NCBI RefSeq assembly: GCF_901933205.1
Contig: NC_044573.1
Span: 53,129,493-53,193,492 of the forward strand
From: Camarhynchus parvulus
Taxonomy: Eukaryota > Chordata > Aves > Passeriformes > Thraupidae
Reading direction: 5' to 3'
DNA: 64,000 nt
In this document: piece by piece, positions 1 through 12,957 of the stretch
Numbering within the stretch: position 1 is the first letter of the stretch
Layout of the letters: each line of letters starts with the position of its first letter
Program-made: the position numbers and the translations under genes
The notes under the pieces: model-generated
Told to the model about the DNA's origin: nothing
Databases searched by the model: none
Seen by the model: the letters and a program-made list of their open reading frames with translations, nothing else

Positions 1-2104
1 GTGGGACTGGCAGCCCCACACTGTCAATAGATTATTGATAGCATGAAAAACATTTTTTTAACACTTAGTCACTAAAACACCTTGGGTTTTCAGACAGATG
101 CTCAGGTGTATTCTAAAATAAATGTCATCACCTCATCTTTTTGTAGCTGTGATAAACAAGTGGCCTGTCTAAAGACTAGTATCTGGAGACTGGGACTTGC
201 TGAGGACAAGAAATCTCTTGTCTGACACCTCAGCACCTCAGCTGTGAAGTTACAGACTTTCACTCATTAAGCTCATGTGCTAGAAGACTTGAATAATCTT
301 CTCTAAACTTTTTGGTTTTACCTGGTCCACTTTTTGGTGCAAGTCCACCTGGTCAAATGAAAGAGTTCTCATTGATTTAATTAAGATTGTATTAGGTGTG
401 AGTTAAAAATAAGCAGGGGTAGAGCTAAACTAAGAAAAATTAATAGGAGAGGCATTTCTGCAGATAGAATTTCAGAAAGGTAGGTTTGAATGTAGAGAAA
501 CTGATCAAAACTGTTTAAGTTGGTGTGACTAGGAAAAAGACCTTGTGTCAGTAGTGAGGAGACCACAAGAAAAGCACAAAGAAAAGTGAATTTTGGACCA
601 ATAGAAGATGTGGAGGGAGGAGCAGCATAAATTATTCTTACGCTTTCAAAACAACAAGATCTTTAGGAGATCTTATTTTCAGGAGGCAAGACAGAATTTA
701 AAAAGATGTATTGAAAGGATTCTTAAGTTTAATATCCCAGAAATAAACATCTCAAATCTGATTTAAACTTTTCCACTGGGGTGGTTGTTTTTTCCTTCTT
801 ACAATTTCCGTTTTGAAGTCTAGAGGACAAAGAAAAATGCAGAATCAATAAACATACAAAGATGTCTTTTTATTGGTCTCTCTCTCAGTGTTTGATGGAA
901 TTACAGGAAAAAGAAAAGTAAATGTGTTTCTTAGGATAAAGTCTGACACATTCTTCTTTTTAAGAATATTTTGAAGCTAAGGCAATGTGATTAGGTATTC
1001 TCTTTGTCCTGTGGCTCTCTGGAATGAAGAGTCTGGGCTCCAGAGTACATTTTCCTCCACTTACAGTAGAAGAACCCACATCAAGTTCATTTTTTATGAC
1101 ATCCATAATAATGTGTGGATTGTCACAGTGTGAGAGCTGGAGTTAATTTTAACTGAATTGTGGCCTAGAAAATATAGTTGCTTAATAAGCCTGAAATATA
1201 CATCAGATCAGAATTTCCATTTCCAAAATCTGGAATGAGTTACTCATCTGTGAAGCTGACAACAGCTTCCATGTTTAAGCGCTAAACAGCTTTTATTGAG
1301 CCAACTTTTAGAAGGTGCTAATATCTAGATCCACATGTCTTCTATGTTTGCAATGGCAAATACTCAAAAAGAAGCATAATTTGGCTCAAAATGAGTTGAT
1401 ATAACAAAAAAGTTCACATTCTTCCTATGTCACTGTTGCCTGAAACAGATATAGAGGCAATTTATTCAGAATAAATTATTGCCAGCCTTAGCTAAAATAA
1501 CTTGCTCTGTGAAGCTTCCTTATGTATTTAACCAAGGGGAGCTGTCTGGCTACATCTGTTTTTGCACATCTTTCAGATGTATCACACACAAAATCCACCA
1601 TTTGGGGACATTGTGTCATCAGTGACAGTCTAGGGAACTCTGAGCTCATAAACCAAAGAACAGATTACATCCATCCATATATGTAGCTTTTTCATCTGTG
1701 TCAGATGCAATGTTGAAAATATTCTTCATTGTAATATTTAATGATAATCTTCATCTAATAATTGATGGCAGTATAATTTAATACATAAAGTTACTTATTC
1801 ACGGGAGGTTGGAAAAGGTTCTTAATTTTGCTTAACTGTTTAAGGACACCTTGAGAAGGAAGACGGAAGTGAAATTATTTGGGAAAAAATGAAGGATATA
1901 GATTGGTCACTTCAATGGTAATATGGCATTACACATATTTGGACGTGCTATTTAGAGGCAGATATAGGAAATCCAGAGACTCTGGACTGAAGTTCCTTTG
2001 CTTTTTGCTCATTTATCAGTCCAGTGGTTTTCTTTGTGGCACAAATGCACTGATATGCTTCAGTCTCCCACTCATCCTGAACATATCACCTCCTTAAGTA
2101 ACTC
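1..2104. other. No gene seen; unique A+T-rich DNA
   Basis: I see no coding region, RNA gene or recognisable repeat here. Open frames are at most about 70 codons and none carries a domain I know. The sequence has the texture of avian intergenic or intronic DNA: few CpGs, many short A and T runs, no long tandem structure. It ends at the left edge of the fold-back LTR element. Confidence 0.6.
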
Positions 2105-2444
2105 AGTCATGTCTTAGCCCCAGCCATTAACCAAGCACCACGCAGCCACAAAAGGGGACATTTGGAATGATGGCGTTGACTTTCCCAAGGAACTGTTACG
2201 TGTGATGGAGCCCTGCTGTCCTGGGGATGGTTTGACACCTGCCTGCCCATGGGAAGAGGTGAAATCATTCCTCATTTTGCTTTGCTTTGTACTCATGGCT
2301 TTTGCTTTCCCCATTAAACTGCCTTTGTCTCAACCCATGGGTTTCCAGCTTTTATCCTTCAGATTCTCTCCCCAGTCCCACTGGTGGGTGAGCGAGCGAG
2401 TGGCTGTGAGGGGTTTGGTGACTGGCTGGGGTTAAACCACGGCA
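2105..2444 (-). mobile_element. Fold-back (head-to-head) fragment of an ERVL-type LTR
   Basis: A 340-bp element made of two pieces of one LTR family. Positions 2105-2149 are the first 45 bp of the LTR read on the plus strand (AGTCATGTCTTAGCCCC start). From about 2150 to 2444 the sequence is the first ~295 bp of the same LTR on the minus strand, ending in GGGGTTAAACCACGGCA, the reverse complement of the family start. The two termini align without gaps over 45 bp with about 11 mismatches. ACTC directly abuts both sides (2101-2104 and 2445-2448), which may be the remains of a target duplication. The minus-strand part is colinear with the intact copy at 12392 (for example AAGCAAAGCAAAA and CAGGGCTCCA). 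There is no coding capacity. LTR membership is clear. How the inverted structure formed is inference. Confidence 0.75.
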
Positions 2445-4723
2445 ACTCTCCAAGACTGTTCTTGCTTCTCCTGTGCCTCTCAGCTAGGTAACCCCACTGC
2501 AAGACGTACAAAGGGACCTTTCTTTTCTTGACTGCTCTGTTCCTCCTCTGACAAACAGGGAGGGTGATGCACACAGGTTTGCTTGTGCAGGAAGAGGAGA
2601 AGACTGGGATGTCCAAGCTCTACATAGAGGGTAATAGTAAGCTTTGTGCCAGTCTCTTTTTTTCTCTTCTCTTTTTTCCAGAAGGTGGCCTGGCTAGAAA
2701 ACTCTCTTTAGTGCACTAAATGGCCAGGGATAGAAAGAGCTATGTTTTTTCTCTTTTCAGGTAGCCAGCTGCATCTTTGCTCACATTCTGTCTAGTTTTG
2801 CAACCACACAAGCTGGGGCATTTCCCTTTCTTGTCTATATTCCGTGTTCTTGTGTGACAGGTACACCAGTGTCTGCTTCCAGGATGGGGCATCTCGCAGA
2901 GTGTGGGCTGCAAGGCTGGGTGGGTATTTCAGAAATAAGTTTGTGTCTACTTTCTTTCTGGGAGTCTATCACATACCTCTGACAGAGGCAGAAAAATTTG
3001 TGTCAGTCTTTGATAAGATCTTTGCTCTTTTGGAAACATCAGGCTTTTCAGATGTGGCCTTCAGCTGAGCCCACATGTGTTAGAGACGGGGAATGCCATG
3101 GAGACATTCCTGGTGCATGCTGATGTAAATACTTGGTGAATGGGGTCTGGAAATTTTCAAGGCTTGTTTGCAAGGCAGACCACAGCAGAGCAGTTTCCAG
3201 CAGGCAAGGTGTAGACTTTCAAAGTCTTAGGTCACAGAGTCCAAAAACGACACCTTGTGTTTCTGTACTTTGCTTTACTAGATGAAACATGATCTCAGAT
3301 TCATTCTCAGCAGATGTACACTGCCAGCACTGGCTTTTGTAAGGACGCTGTTGCTCAATGAATTTTCTATGTTTTATCAGAGCAGAGCTGTGGGAAACAT
3401 CACATGAAAGTAATACATCATATAAAAGATATTAAAAAGGTGAAAAATATACCTGTGGGAATTGTCTCATAATTTTATTATCCAAAGCTCAGAAATTTGC
3501 CAAACAGAACTGGAAGTCTCAGAGGACAGGCTAGCTCACAAAATTTCTGCTGCTTTGCTAAGGAAAATAGGGCAAATGCACATTTTAATTCTGAGCACTT
3601 TGTTTTTTCTGTTTCTGCTCTGTAACTGAGCGAAGTGTGAAGCACGGAGGTATATGAAAATGAAACTGAAGAAGAAAAGGAACTGCTTTTCTAAACATTT
3701 TGGCATTTGTCCAGGTCTTTTCGGTGATGTAAATTGGGAAAGCTGTTGGCAAGCTAAGGAGCTGCTTTAGATTACACCCCATGAGAATCTGGCACGGAGC
3801 ATTTGACAAGTTTTTGGAATTTAGATTTTCCGGAGACACAATATAAGGCTTTTATTTAAATACTCAGGTGCAAATATAACCTGAGCTCTTCTTAGGTGTC
3901 TGAAAATATCTCTTTATCAGCAAGCTCAGAGAATTAACACACAAGCTAGCCACAAGTCTTCTTATAGCATCACTCTTGCATAGTCATGCCTATCATAGTT
4001 GTTCAATGACTGCCCCCATAGACCCCTTTTTTGGCTTAATTCAGCTATAACTGACTAATTAAGCAACTTAGAGATGTATTTCAGAACCTATTGACTAAAA
4101 AGTTATATTCTTTCAATGCTGAAAGTGTTGCCTTAGGGGAATTAAGTCAGCCCTTTAAATTTTTTAGTAGCACAGCTTTCTGCTTAATAGGTTTTGAAAT
4201 AAGTCTCAAACTCACTTAATTAGTTATAGTGTATTTTAGCCCTGGAACGGGGTTGTCTTTCTCCAGGCATGGACACCAACTAGCAAGGCTTGCTGCAGGC
4301 ATGGCCACTTGCACACCAGTGCTGCTGCAGGTGCAGCGAGGCAGATGAAGGTGGAGTGTGGGAAGCTGAGTGTCATCCATAGGGACAGGGTGCAGGAGAC
4401 TGACTTGCTGCGTGAGGCATCTCATGCAAGGGCTCCTGTGCAGGTGTTTTCTGTCCCCTTGCATGTTCTGCCTGGCTTGCCATCAGCAATGAGGGCAGCC
4501 AAGGCAGTGCTGATGAGATCCTGTTGCTGCAGAGGGTGTCAAAGGTAATTTTAGCTTTTGTGGGATATTCTGCCTGAGAAATGTGCAAGACCTCTGCAGG
4601 TCCTGTGTGATTTCTGACAGCCCTGTACAGATGTCTTAACCATGCTGGGACAGCTTGCGTAGCCAGACACATATGTTTAGGCAATTCAGTTTTGTGCCTA
4701 TACACACCTAAATTCCTAAATTT
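2445..4723. other. No gene seen
   Basis: Mostly unique A+T-rich sequence. A G+C-richer, CAG/CTG-rich patch at about 4264-4548 has open frames on both strands (79-110 codons), which points to composition rather than coding. The patch starts just after an acceptor-like pyrimidine run ending in AG at 4265 and ends near AAAG|GTAATT at 4545, but the frames inside match no protein I know. Confidence 0.5.
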
Positions 4724-4798
4724 AGTTTTTTGGGGGTTTTGTTTGTTTGCTTGCTTGTTGGTTTTTTTTTGTGTTTTTTTTTGTTTTTTTTTTTTAAT
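4724..4798 (+). repeat. T/G-rich low-complexity tract
   Basis: A run of T blocks separated by single or double G (TTTG, TTGG and pure T runs up to 14) with only two C in about 75 bp. It resembles the longer tract at 54706-54867. The open frames across it (for example the minus-strand frame ending in a lysine-rich stretch) are artefacts of the T tract. Confidence 0.8.
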
Positions 4799-7700
4799 TT
4801 AGAGCTGAATCTTCTGTGGCATGCTTGCACTGTGGTGTGCCTATGCACACTGAGCTTCTTCAGCCATCCCAGCCCCAGGAATGTGCTCTCCCTGTGCCTG
4901 GTCTGTATGGCGGGGCAGCAGGGAGAGTCCTGTTGCTTCTGGGCTTGTAAATCTTCCCTCCTTCCAAGCAGAAGCAAAGCTGCTCTGCAAGGCTCCTGGT
5001 CATTTCTCTCTGTGCTCACTGGGCTGAACCCGTGGTGGTACTCTCCTTCACCTTTGCAGAGGAGAGCATTTGGACCAATATTAATGAGTTGCATGCTTAA
5101 TTACCTGTACCTGCTACTTGAAACATTCTTCTTTTACACTAGAAAGGCAAATTTATATGATTCAGCAGCATTCTGTCACAAAAACTACTTAGAACAAATG
5201 TCTATAGATATCACATTGCCCTTCAAAATCACGTATCACTCTCTCTGCTTTTATCAGCACAGATAATTTGTTAGTATTCACATTAGCCAGACTTCACTGA
5301 AGTCTATTATTAGTCAATAACACACTCATTTTCTAATATAGCATATACCAGCTTAACCTGTCTACTAGATTTAAGAGTGCTATTTTTTTCTGAATCTTGT
5401 CTACTGTCTACTGCCTTTTTTTTTCTGTGCTGTTTTTACTTTCTAAAACCACACAGAGACGTACTTTGAGAAAGACTTTGACTAATAGCTGTTTGACCTG
5501 CTAGGCTGGAAATCTTTTTTACTGATTCTATGCTGCCAGACTGAAACTGTACAAAAATGTACATGGACTCAGATGTCTTCTTCTGAGTATTGACACTAAG
5601 ATTTTTTGAAAAGAATTTTAAATTTACTTTCTGAACCTAGGGCTAAAGCAGGAATATAATTGATCTAGGAGCTTGCCAGAAATTATTGTCTCTTCTGTCA
5701 TTGATTCTATTATTTTTTCCCCCCAAAGTTCTTTATTATATTTAAAGTGTTTTTGCAGCAAATCTGTTCAAGATTATCAAGATCCTGTGCATCTACTGTG
5801 GTACAAGGAATACTTCAAGTGAAACAAAAATTATTCTTAACTTTCCTTCAAATTTAATCAAAGCCTGCTGTAAATAATTCCAGATAATTTCAGTACTCAA
5901 AGGTTTTTAAGCTCTTTAGAATCTATACAAAATCATAGCAAGAGAGGAAGGCAGCTTCCCCCATCCCCATTAATAAGGGAAAATGAGCTTAAAGTAAGAT
6001 AAATTTCACAAAGTTAGTATTTCAGTTACCCAGAATTAAACAAATACCAGTCTAATATGTATAACTGGAGGAAAACCAATGTTAACAAAAATTATGTAGT
6101 AGTATGCAAACCTTACTCAATTCTGAAAGCTGTAATTGGTCATGATGATGAAGTCTGACAAAAACCCCATTCCTGCTGTAATGAAGACTTGATAGAGGAG
6201 TAGGGTGGTGACTGATACAATGACACTTAGTGGACTGCTGTGCCTGTGCTAGGACATATTTAAACCTGAGCAGGCCTGGGATATTCCCAGATACAGGCTG
6301 CCTCTGATCTGGGATACCTACATGTGCTACAGCATCTCTCTCCATAAATCTGACCCCTGAGCAGAGGTGCCTGAATTACTTGCCAAGACTGGTTTTGTTT
6401 GACTTTTCTATGCTTACAGCTTATCCACAAATGGCTTTGAGATTTGTTTAGATTTGTTAATATTTTTGTGGGCATAAATAAACTGTTAATGAAACAATTA
6501 GCTGGTATGGTAATGTAATGGAATATATTTATGGCATAGCAATAGTCTCTGAACTCCAGGGATATTGTCTCTGCTCCACAACTGGACAGCCTGCAGTTTA
6601 TGTGCAGTGATCTCTGCCCTGTTCAGGGCATTCAGAAGTATTTGTTACTGCTTGGGAACAAAGTGATCAGTTACAGTGCTAATAATGTTCTAGATGCTTG
6701 TTCTAACCAATACTTGTGAGGTTTTTGTTTTCCATTACTGATCCCACAGCTCTTGGTATTGTGCCAACCTGTGAGGACACCACTGAGACAAGAGGCTGGG
6801 CTTGGACTGCATTTTAAAAAGTTTCTTTTCCTTTCTCTGTTTTTTGCAAAAGCCACCCACTTATGAGAAGATAGTAGTCATCACAGAAGCAGAGACAGTA
6901 AAGACAGGTTGGGTGTTCCCTATAACTCTAGGAAGAAGTAGTATTTATGGGTGGAAACCTTTACTCTTTTAAAACATCTACAAAGGGCTAGCAGGTCTTT
7001 GTTGTCTTTGGCCAGAGGCTGGCAGTCACAGAGTATTAGGAAGAACTGAATTAACTGTTCCATGTTAAAACATAGTGAGCCTTGACCATTTGCTAATTTT
7101 TTTTTCCCGCAGAAAGTGAATTTTCAACAAGAAATGAGCCTTCTTTATTTGTTTGTTCTTAGAAAACAAGCATTGATAATATTCCATTTAACCAAAATTT
7201 CCCCCCTTTGCTTAGGAAAACAACTTTCCATAAATTTTTAATTCCTTTCTTAACTTATCATGGACAAATGATACCCTTTTCTAACTTACGCTAATAAGCG
7301 GAACTCAGTTCTAGTGAGGAAAAGCAATATTTGTGCTGCAGCAGAGCAAAATTTTAGATCTTTTAAAGTGACCTGGAAAGTCCAGTAAAATCAAATTGAA
7401 TCCCTTTTGTTAATGAATGCTTTGAAATTAGCAAATCAGTTAACAGGTGCTGATAGTTCTGCTGGAATGTTTTGACTGATGATCCTTCCTGGCCTGTGCA
7501 GAATGTTAGCATACTTCTTTATCTGTTGGCTGCTGAAGTAATGATCCAAAACACGATTTGCATTTTGTAAACTTGATTGGGATGGGTTTTTTTTAAAGTC
7601 TTACCAAACAGTGTTCAGGGGCACAAAAATTTAGACTGGCTTGAACTTTTCTCACTTCCTTGCAAACCCATTGGGAAGATGACCTATCAATGCAATCTTT

Positions 7701-9865
7701 CCTCTCTACCTCTTTCTTTACAGGAACTGTGGGGAGTGGAATTACAACTACCCCACCACAAACAAACTACTCGCCCAGAGTTGATGCATGTGTACTGAGT
7801 ATTTGGCTTCAACACAACATGAGGGTATACTGCTTGCTTGCTATTGTTTAGCTTGTTGAGATAACAGTGTATTTTTGCGGGGGTTGGTCATAATGACTAA
7901 ACCACCACAGCAAAATACAAATGTGGCAAAACTCACACTATCTTCTTGTGCAATGTCCTGCCTGTTCTTCCCAGTTTGCCAAATTCTCCTGCAGCCCACT
8001 AGTGCAGGGGTTCCTCTGGCTCTAACCAGCCTCTCCTCTGGTCTCAAGGCTTTTTCCCCAGCAGACTTCCAGGTCTAGATCATAAACAATGTGAGCGTTT
8101 CACTACTTATGCTTTTAATGACCTTGTTATTATCCTACCGCAAGCCTGATATAAATATACATAATTAATTGTCTTTTATATGTCTGAATGATGCATCAGG
8201 TTTTTCATTTTCTTTTTGAGACAAGGGAAAAAGTGCATACCAATTTTATGAGATAGTACTATATGGCTAAAGTAGACAAAATTTGGAGCTGGGAACCTCT
8301 TTGGACTAATTGTAGTATCCAGCACTTCACTTGCATTCCTGCTCAAATGCAGCCCAGACCATTGGTAACAAAGAGCCTGGGATGGTGACCTGCCAGTGTG
8401 ATAGAGTGTAAAATAAATGGGCTGTCCCTGTTCCTTCTAATGGACAGATGTTGAGACAAATACCCTGATCATCCCCTCTGGCATCCTCAGCCAAGCCAAA
8501 GGGGTGGTGCCTCTCCTGGTGATCTCCCCTTCCTGTCTCTGGGCTGATTGCTCCTTTGTAGCATTATGGTTGAGTCCCAGGTTATGAGAAGCTTTTTCTA
8601 TGTGGGCTTCAGCACCAGAAATGACTTTGCAGAGGGCCAAAATGTACCACATTGGGATGCTGGATGCACTGAATGCAGTCCCCAGTCGGCACGATGCCCA
8701 AGGGTTTGCCTGGTTTTCAATAAAGTTGTCCCACTTGCTCTTTAGTACTGTGCTGCTTTCAGGCTGGGAGGAGTGGTTTTAAGAAGTAGACAACTCAATT
8801 ATCCAGGGAAAGAGATATTTGTTTGTTCTTGTGGGTTTTTTTTTTACTCCATTTTGCAAAAGGAGTAAGTAAATATCTTATTTGTTTGGAAAGATAATAC
8901 TCTGGTTAGATAATCTGTTGTTTTGAAGGATTTTGCTTTTATTAAGGAAAACAGTATCTATCTGTGTCTATCCAGCTTAGCTATTTGCAGGACACTTATC
9001 TCTGCAGTGTCTGAGAGCCAAGGATGATCATTAAGGGAAATGCTAACATGTTTAAATCCTAAATGAGAACCACATTACAGGATAAGTTCAATTTCATGTC
9101 ATAGTGGGAAAACTAGAGCCTTGCTGAAGATGAGCTGAGTATTGAATACAAGCTGCATTGACTTTGTATGCTGGGTTTTTTTTTTTCCCTTTTAACTTAC
9201 TGTTTATTAGAGACTTTAGATCTTGATAGGTTATAAAGCTTGAGGAGGGGGAAAAATGATATAATAAAGCCAAGCAGCATCAGTAGATTGGAGAGCAAGA
9301 ACCACCTGCCACTCCGTGAGCTGCAGCTGATGAAGGGTACAGAAAGAAATGATTGACACCAGCACACAAACACACGCCCTGACTAGACACAGCAATAAAG
9401 CTCAATAGCAACTTTATATCCTGTGATGAGATGAAAGAATACTGGCTTTAAAAGTAAAACACTTTGTAACATAAACTCCCCATATATTGGAGTGAGTCCC
9501 TGAGGAGCAGCAGTGTGCCCCGTGCCCCTCCTTTGCTCCTGCTTGCGACAGATCCTGCTCCACAAGCAGCAGGCAGGTTCAAACAAGGTCAGAGTGTCTG
9601 GCTTCTTGGCAGGAGCTGTCCTTTCTGCAAACTTAATAAATGGAGTCCAGGTGCAGGAGATACTCTTTGCAAATATATTCTCCAACGCGCCTATAATGTT
9701 TTCCATTGCCAGGGCTGGAGCTCCCAGGTTGTATTAGTCCCCTGCTGATCAGAAAAGGGTTTGACAATGACCAGTTGCCAAGAGAAGGAACTTAATCAAA
9801 TCAGAATGCATAAAATTTCTGAAAAACATACCAAGAATTCAGAGCTGCAATGCAGCTGCCTAGAG
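4799..9865. other. No gene seen
   Basis: About 5 kb of unique sequence. The longest frame, 178 codons, is plus-strand 4730-5266 and begins inside the T tract. Others are under 110 codons with no recognisable domain. An AATAAAG within 8716-8730 (CAATAAAGTTGTCC) resembles a polyadenylation or LTR R-region motif, but I could not build an LTR around it. No RNA gene promoter boxes were seen. Confidence 0.5.
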
Positions 9866-9938
9866 CAGGGGTCTTGAACACCCTGCCCATAGGCTGGAGT
9901 TTTATTTCTCTGTGGGCCATATGGCACATGAAGCCTGG
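9866..9938 (+). repeat. Possible ancient hAT (Charlie-like) DNA transposon fragment
   Basis: The segment starts CAGGGGTC, like the terminal inverted repeat of many hAT-Charlie elements. About 45 bp later comes GTGGGCCATATGGCACATG, which resembles the GGGCC-NCAT-NGGCCC block of those elements in decayed form. I found no matching right-hand terminus and no 8-bp target duplication. The call rests on a short resemblance and could be chance. Confidence 0.25.
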
Positions 9939-12386
9939 AAACATGCTTACCTTAGTAATAAAATGCTGCTCACCCACCTGGCTACAAAGCTAACCTTTAA
10001 AAGCAAGATAAGCATTACAGATAAAGAGTTCTCTTCCTTTTGTGAAATGAGACCTCCGGGAAAGACGAATTCCTTCCGCCTTTTCTCCTCCTTTGCACTA
10101 CAGTGGGATGTTTACTCTGAAGCCTAGTAATGATACTAATCTCTGCACAGAAATCTCTGTCAAAATGACCAGGTTTTGTCAAATGAACTAGGAAACAAGA
10201 AAGAAATATAAGGCTGGAAGAGACTTTCTAAATCAACAAATGCAGTTACATGCTGTCACTGGTAATAACGTTACTATAATATGAACAGTCAAGCCTAGTT
10301 TGAGAAAAAAATGAAAATGCTGAAGGAAGACATGGGAACGAAATTCAGAAGCAAGAGAGTTAGGGCTGGAAGAAAGAAACAAACAAGAGAAAGGGAAGGG
10401 GAAGAAAAATGTATAAGGATACCAAAACAGTGGGAGAAGGTAAGGGGGTACAAAAAAAAAACCAAAGGGGAAAAAGTCACCAAAATACTTCAGAGGCATA
10501 TTTTTCTGCTGTACAAGTACAGCATAAGTACAACTTGAATAGCTGCTGACAGCTCTGAGCCTTGTTACTGCATATGAGACACATGCCAGTTCTGATTGTA
10601 GTGTAACTTCCTCTGTAATATCACTGCTGTTGTGTAGCAGGTAACAAATTTTCATTTGATGGTGTTTGTGTCCTGGGAGCACCTGAGTTTTATTTGGGGA
10701 GTTGCAAAAAAGTACCATTTTATCTTGAGTTTTACTGAAAGCAATCTTTACCTGTACAATTGGAGACACAAAGAGTGTATTTGCACAGTTAGTGCTACAC
10801 ATGCAGGCTGTGTCTAGCTGTGGATCACAGGTCCACAAGAGGCATTATTTCCCTTCCTGACTGGATGAATCACACAGCTAGTTAGTTGGGTCAAGTTCTG
10901 AATTGTAACATGATTTGTTACTTCATCTCTCCTCTGTTAGTCAAAGACACAACACCCCGCCATGGCATTTAGATGTCTACCCCACTCTATATTCAATTGA
11001 GACATTTGCAAGATGCAATTTAATTGGATTTTCATACTGGTTGCAGCTTAAATCAAACTTCATTATTGGCTCACTCAAATGGCAAATACAGGGAAAGTTG
11101 TGAGTGACTTTGGATGGGATAAATGAACCTGATAAATTAGTCATCCAGCTGTGTTTTGAAAACAATTTTTTTCTGGGGTGTTTGCTTTCAACTTGCCAAG
11201 CAATGTCCCAGCTTTCTACGGTTGTGCAGCAATTTTGAGCAGAGTCTGGCAGCAATGCCTAACTCACTGTTAGCTTTGTCCTGTGCAGAGTGTCTGTTAA
11301 GCTGGCCCCAGCAAGCTGACTTTCCTTTGCAAATTGGTCAGGACTTAAAACTGTCTCCTGTCACTGCCCCTCATTTCACATTAACCTTAACTGATGCCCA
11401 GAAGGACCTAACTGCAGGGCACTGGAAACAAATGTACCAGAAATCCATCCTTCCACAGTTTTACCACCAGGCATTAGATATATCAGAGATCATTCTATTT
11501 AATTTATGAGGTGTGAGAATCAAATAACCTATATAAAAATTTATGTTGTGTCTCTAGATGTCCAATCGAGATTGAAATATGTCTGGTTAACTTCCAAATA
11601 AATTGACTCCTCTAGAGTTTTCACTGAATTTTTCTCCCAGGCTAGAGTATGATTGAGTTTTATAGGTTTAATGTTGTGAAGTAGCACCTTAGAGAGAGTA
11701 GAGTTGAAACATTTGCCCAACCATAGGCATATGCTATTGTTTCAGTATCCGTGAGGGGGACTCACTTTAGAGGGAGTTTATGACTCTGCTTTGTCTGTAA
11801 TTGCTGATTAAAATAGTACCATAGCAATATTTAAAGAGAATCAAGCCCTACTCAGGGATAGAGCCAGTGTTGTGGGAAATATTTCTGGATGGACCCATGC
11901 TTCCCAGCCAGCAGAAATTCAGCCATCATGTTCAGGTTAACTGGGATTGGAGAAAAGGAAAGGTATAAGTCACATTCTCCTTGGCGGGGGGGGGAGTGAA
12001 TGTGGGATGCTGAGACCTGTGAATCCATTTGGCCAAAGACCCTCTTCTCAAGAACATAAGCCAAACATCTATGAAAGCAAATTCAGGCATCCTCCTGCAG
12101 TGTGCCCCTCACTGAGTGCCCTGAAAGCTGCTGGGACACATGCTGAGGAATTTTGGTGGAATCTATGGGTCTTTCCTTGTGGCTGGTGTTGGTGCATCAG
12201 ACTTTCATTCCTCTCACCTGCAGTGCAGATGGTGGAGCTGAACATGGGATATCTTTGTCCATCCTGTAGATGCAGGCACATATGAATAGTCCTACTGGAT
12301 ATGCAGGTATGCTCCCCTTTTGGTGCCTCTCTGTTTGTTGATGCTATATCACCATGCCTTGAAATGTAGGTGGTAACTCTAGTTAA
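9939..12386. other. No gene seen; two chance-length open frames
   Basis: The minus frame 10233-10838 is 201 codons, but its middle (KYFGDFFPFGFFF onward) is a phenylalanine-rich translation of an A/G-rich plus strand, with no domain, no splice context and no start worth defending. The plus frame 11156-11509 (117 codons) is more even in composition, but I recognise nothing in it. A 9-G run occurs at 11985-11993. A segment near 10210-10250 (AAGGCTGGAAGAGACTT) faintly resembles the CR1 3' end in antisense, too weakly to call. Confidence 0.45.
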
Positions 12387-12391
12387 GGGTG
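12387..12391. repeat. Left target-site duplication, GGGTG
   Basis: Five bases immediately before the TG of the solo LTR, identical to 12953-12957 immediately after its terminal CA. A 5-bp duplication fits integration by a class III (ERVL-type) retrovirus. Confidence 0.85.
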
Positions 12392-12952
12392 TGTCATAGT
12401 TTAACCCCAGCCAGCCACAAATGCCAGGCTGACATAGCCACTTGCTCACTCCTCCACCAGAGAATCAAAAGACTAAAGGCCAGAAAACTTGTGGGTTGTG
12501 ATAAAGACAGTTTCATAGGTAAAGTGAAAGCTGTGCATGTAAGCAAAGCAAAACAAGGGTCAGTCAACTCCAGCAAACCAGGGCTCCAGCACGTGCAATG
12601 GTTATTTGGAAGACAAGTGCTGTAAGTCCAAACATCCGCCCCCTCCCTGCTTTCTCCTTTTCCCCCTTGCTTTACATAGCGAGCATGATGTCGTGTGATA
12701 TGGAATATCCCTCTGGTTGGTTGGTGTCAGCTGTCCAAGTTGTGTCTTCTCCCAGCCTCCCACGCACCTCCAGCCCCCTTGCCAACCTGTCTGTATGAAA
12801 AGCAGAAAAGGCCTTGGCTCTGTGTAAGCCCTGCTCAGCAATAACAAAAACATCTCTGTGTTATCAACTCTGTGCTCAGCACAAGTGCAAAACACAGCCC
12901 CACTCTAAGTACTGTGATGAAAATTAACTCTACCCTAGCCCAAACCAGCACA
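12392..12952 (+). mobile_element. Solo LTR of an ERVL-type endogenous retrovirus
   Basis: A 561-bp complete LTR. It starts TGTCATAGTTTAACCCCAGC and ends AAACCAGCACA, so it has the canonical TG...CA ends, and it is flanked by exact GGGTG duplications. Inside are blocks typical of an abundant passerine LTR family: GATAAAGACAGTTTCATAGG, AAGCAAAGCAAAACAAGG, a weak TATA-like TTTACATAGCGAGCATGA near 12671, then ATATGGAATATCCCTCTGG, GCAGAAAAGGCCTTGGCTCT and a GCTCAGCAATAACAAAAAC segment near the 3' side. I associate it with the zebra finch TguLTR5-like group, but the exact name needs a library search. There is no internal proviral sequence on either side, so this is a solo LTR left by recombination between the two LTRs of a provirus. 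The 5' half also forms the fold-back element at 2105-2444. There is no coding capacity; frames across it are shadows. Confidence 0.88.
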
Positions 12953-12957
12953 GGGTG
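12953..12957. repeat. Right target-site duplication, GGGTG
   Basis: Exact copy of 12387-12391, immediately after the LTR's terminal CA. Confidence 0.85.

Noticed and set aside
5205..5230. ATCACATTGCC, the seed of miR-23
   Set aside because: The match stops after 11 bases and the flanks do not fold into a precursor hairpin.
8700..8740. CAATAAAG as an LTR R region or gene polyadenylation signal
   Set aside because: No LTR ends, target duplication or upstream exon could be found around it.
10205..10250. Faint antisense CR1 3' end
   Set aside because: Only one short block (GGCTGGAAGAGACTT) resembles CR1; adjoining blocks are absent.
10233..10838. 201-codon minus-strand open frame
   Set aside because: Much of it is a phenylalanine/proline-rich reading of an A/G-rich plus strand. 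It has no domain, start context or splice sites, and such a length is not surprising among all frames of 64 kb.
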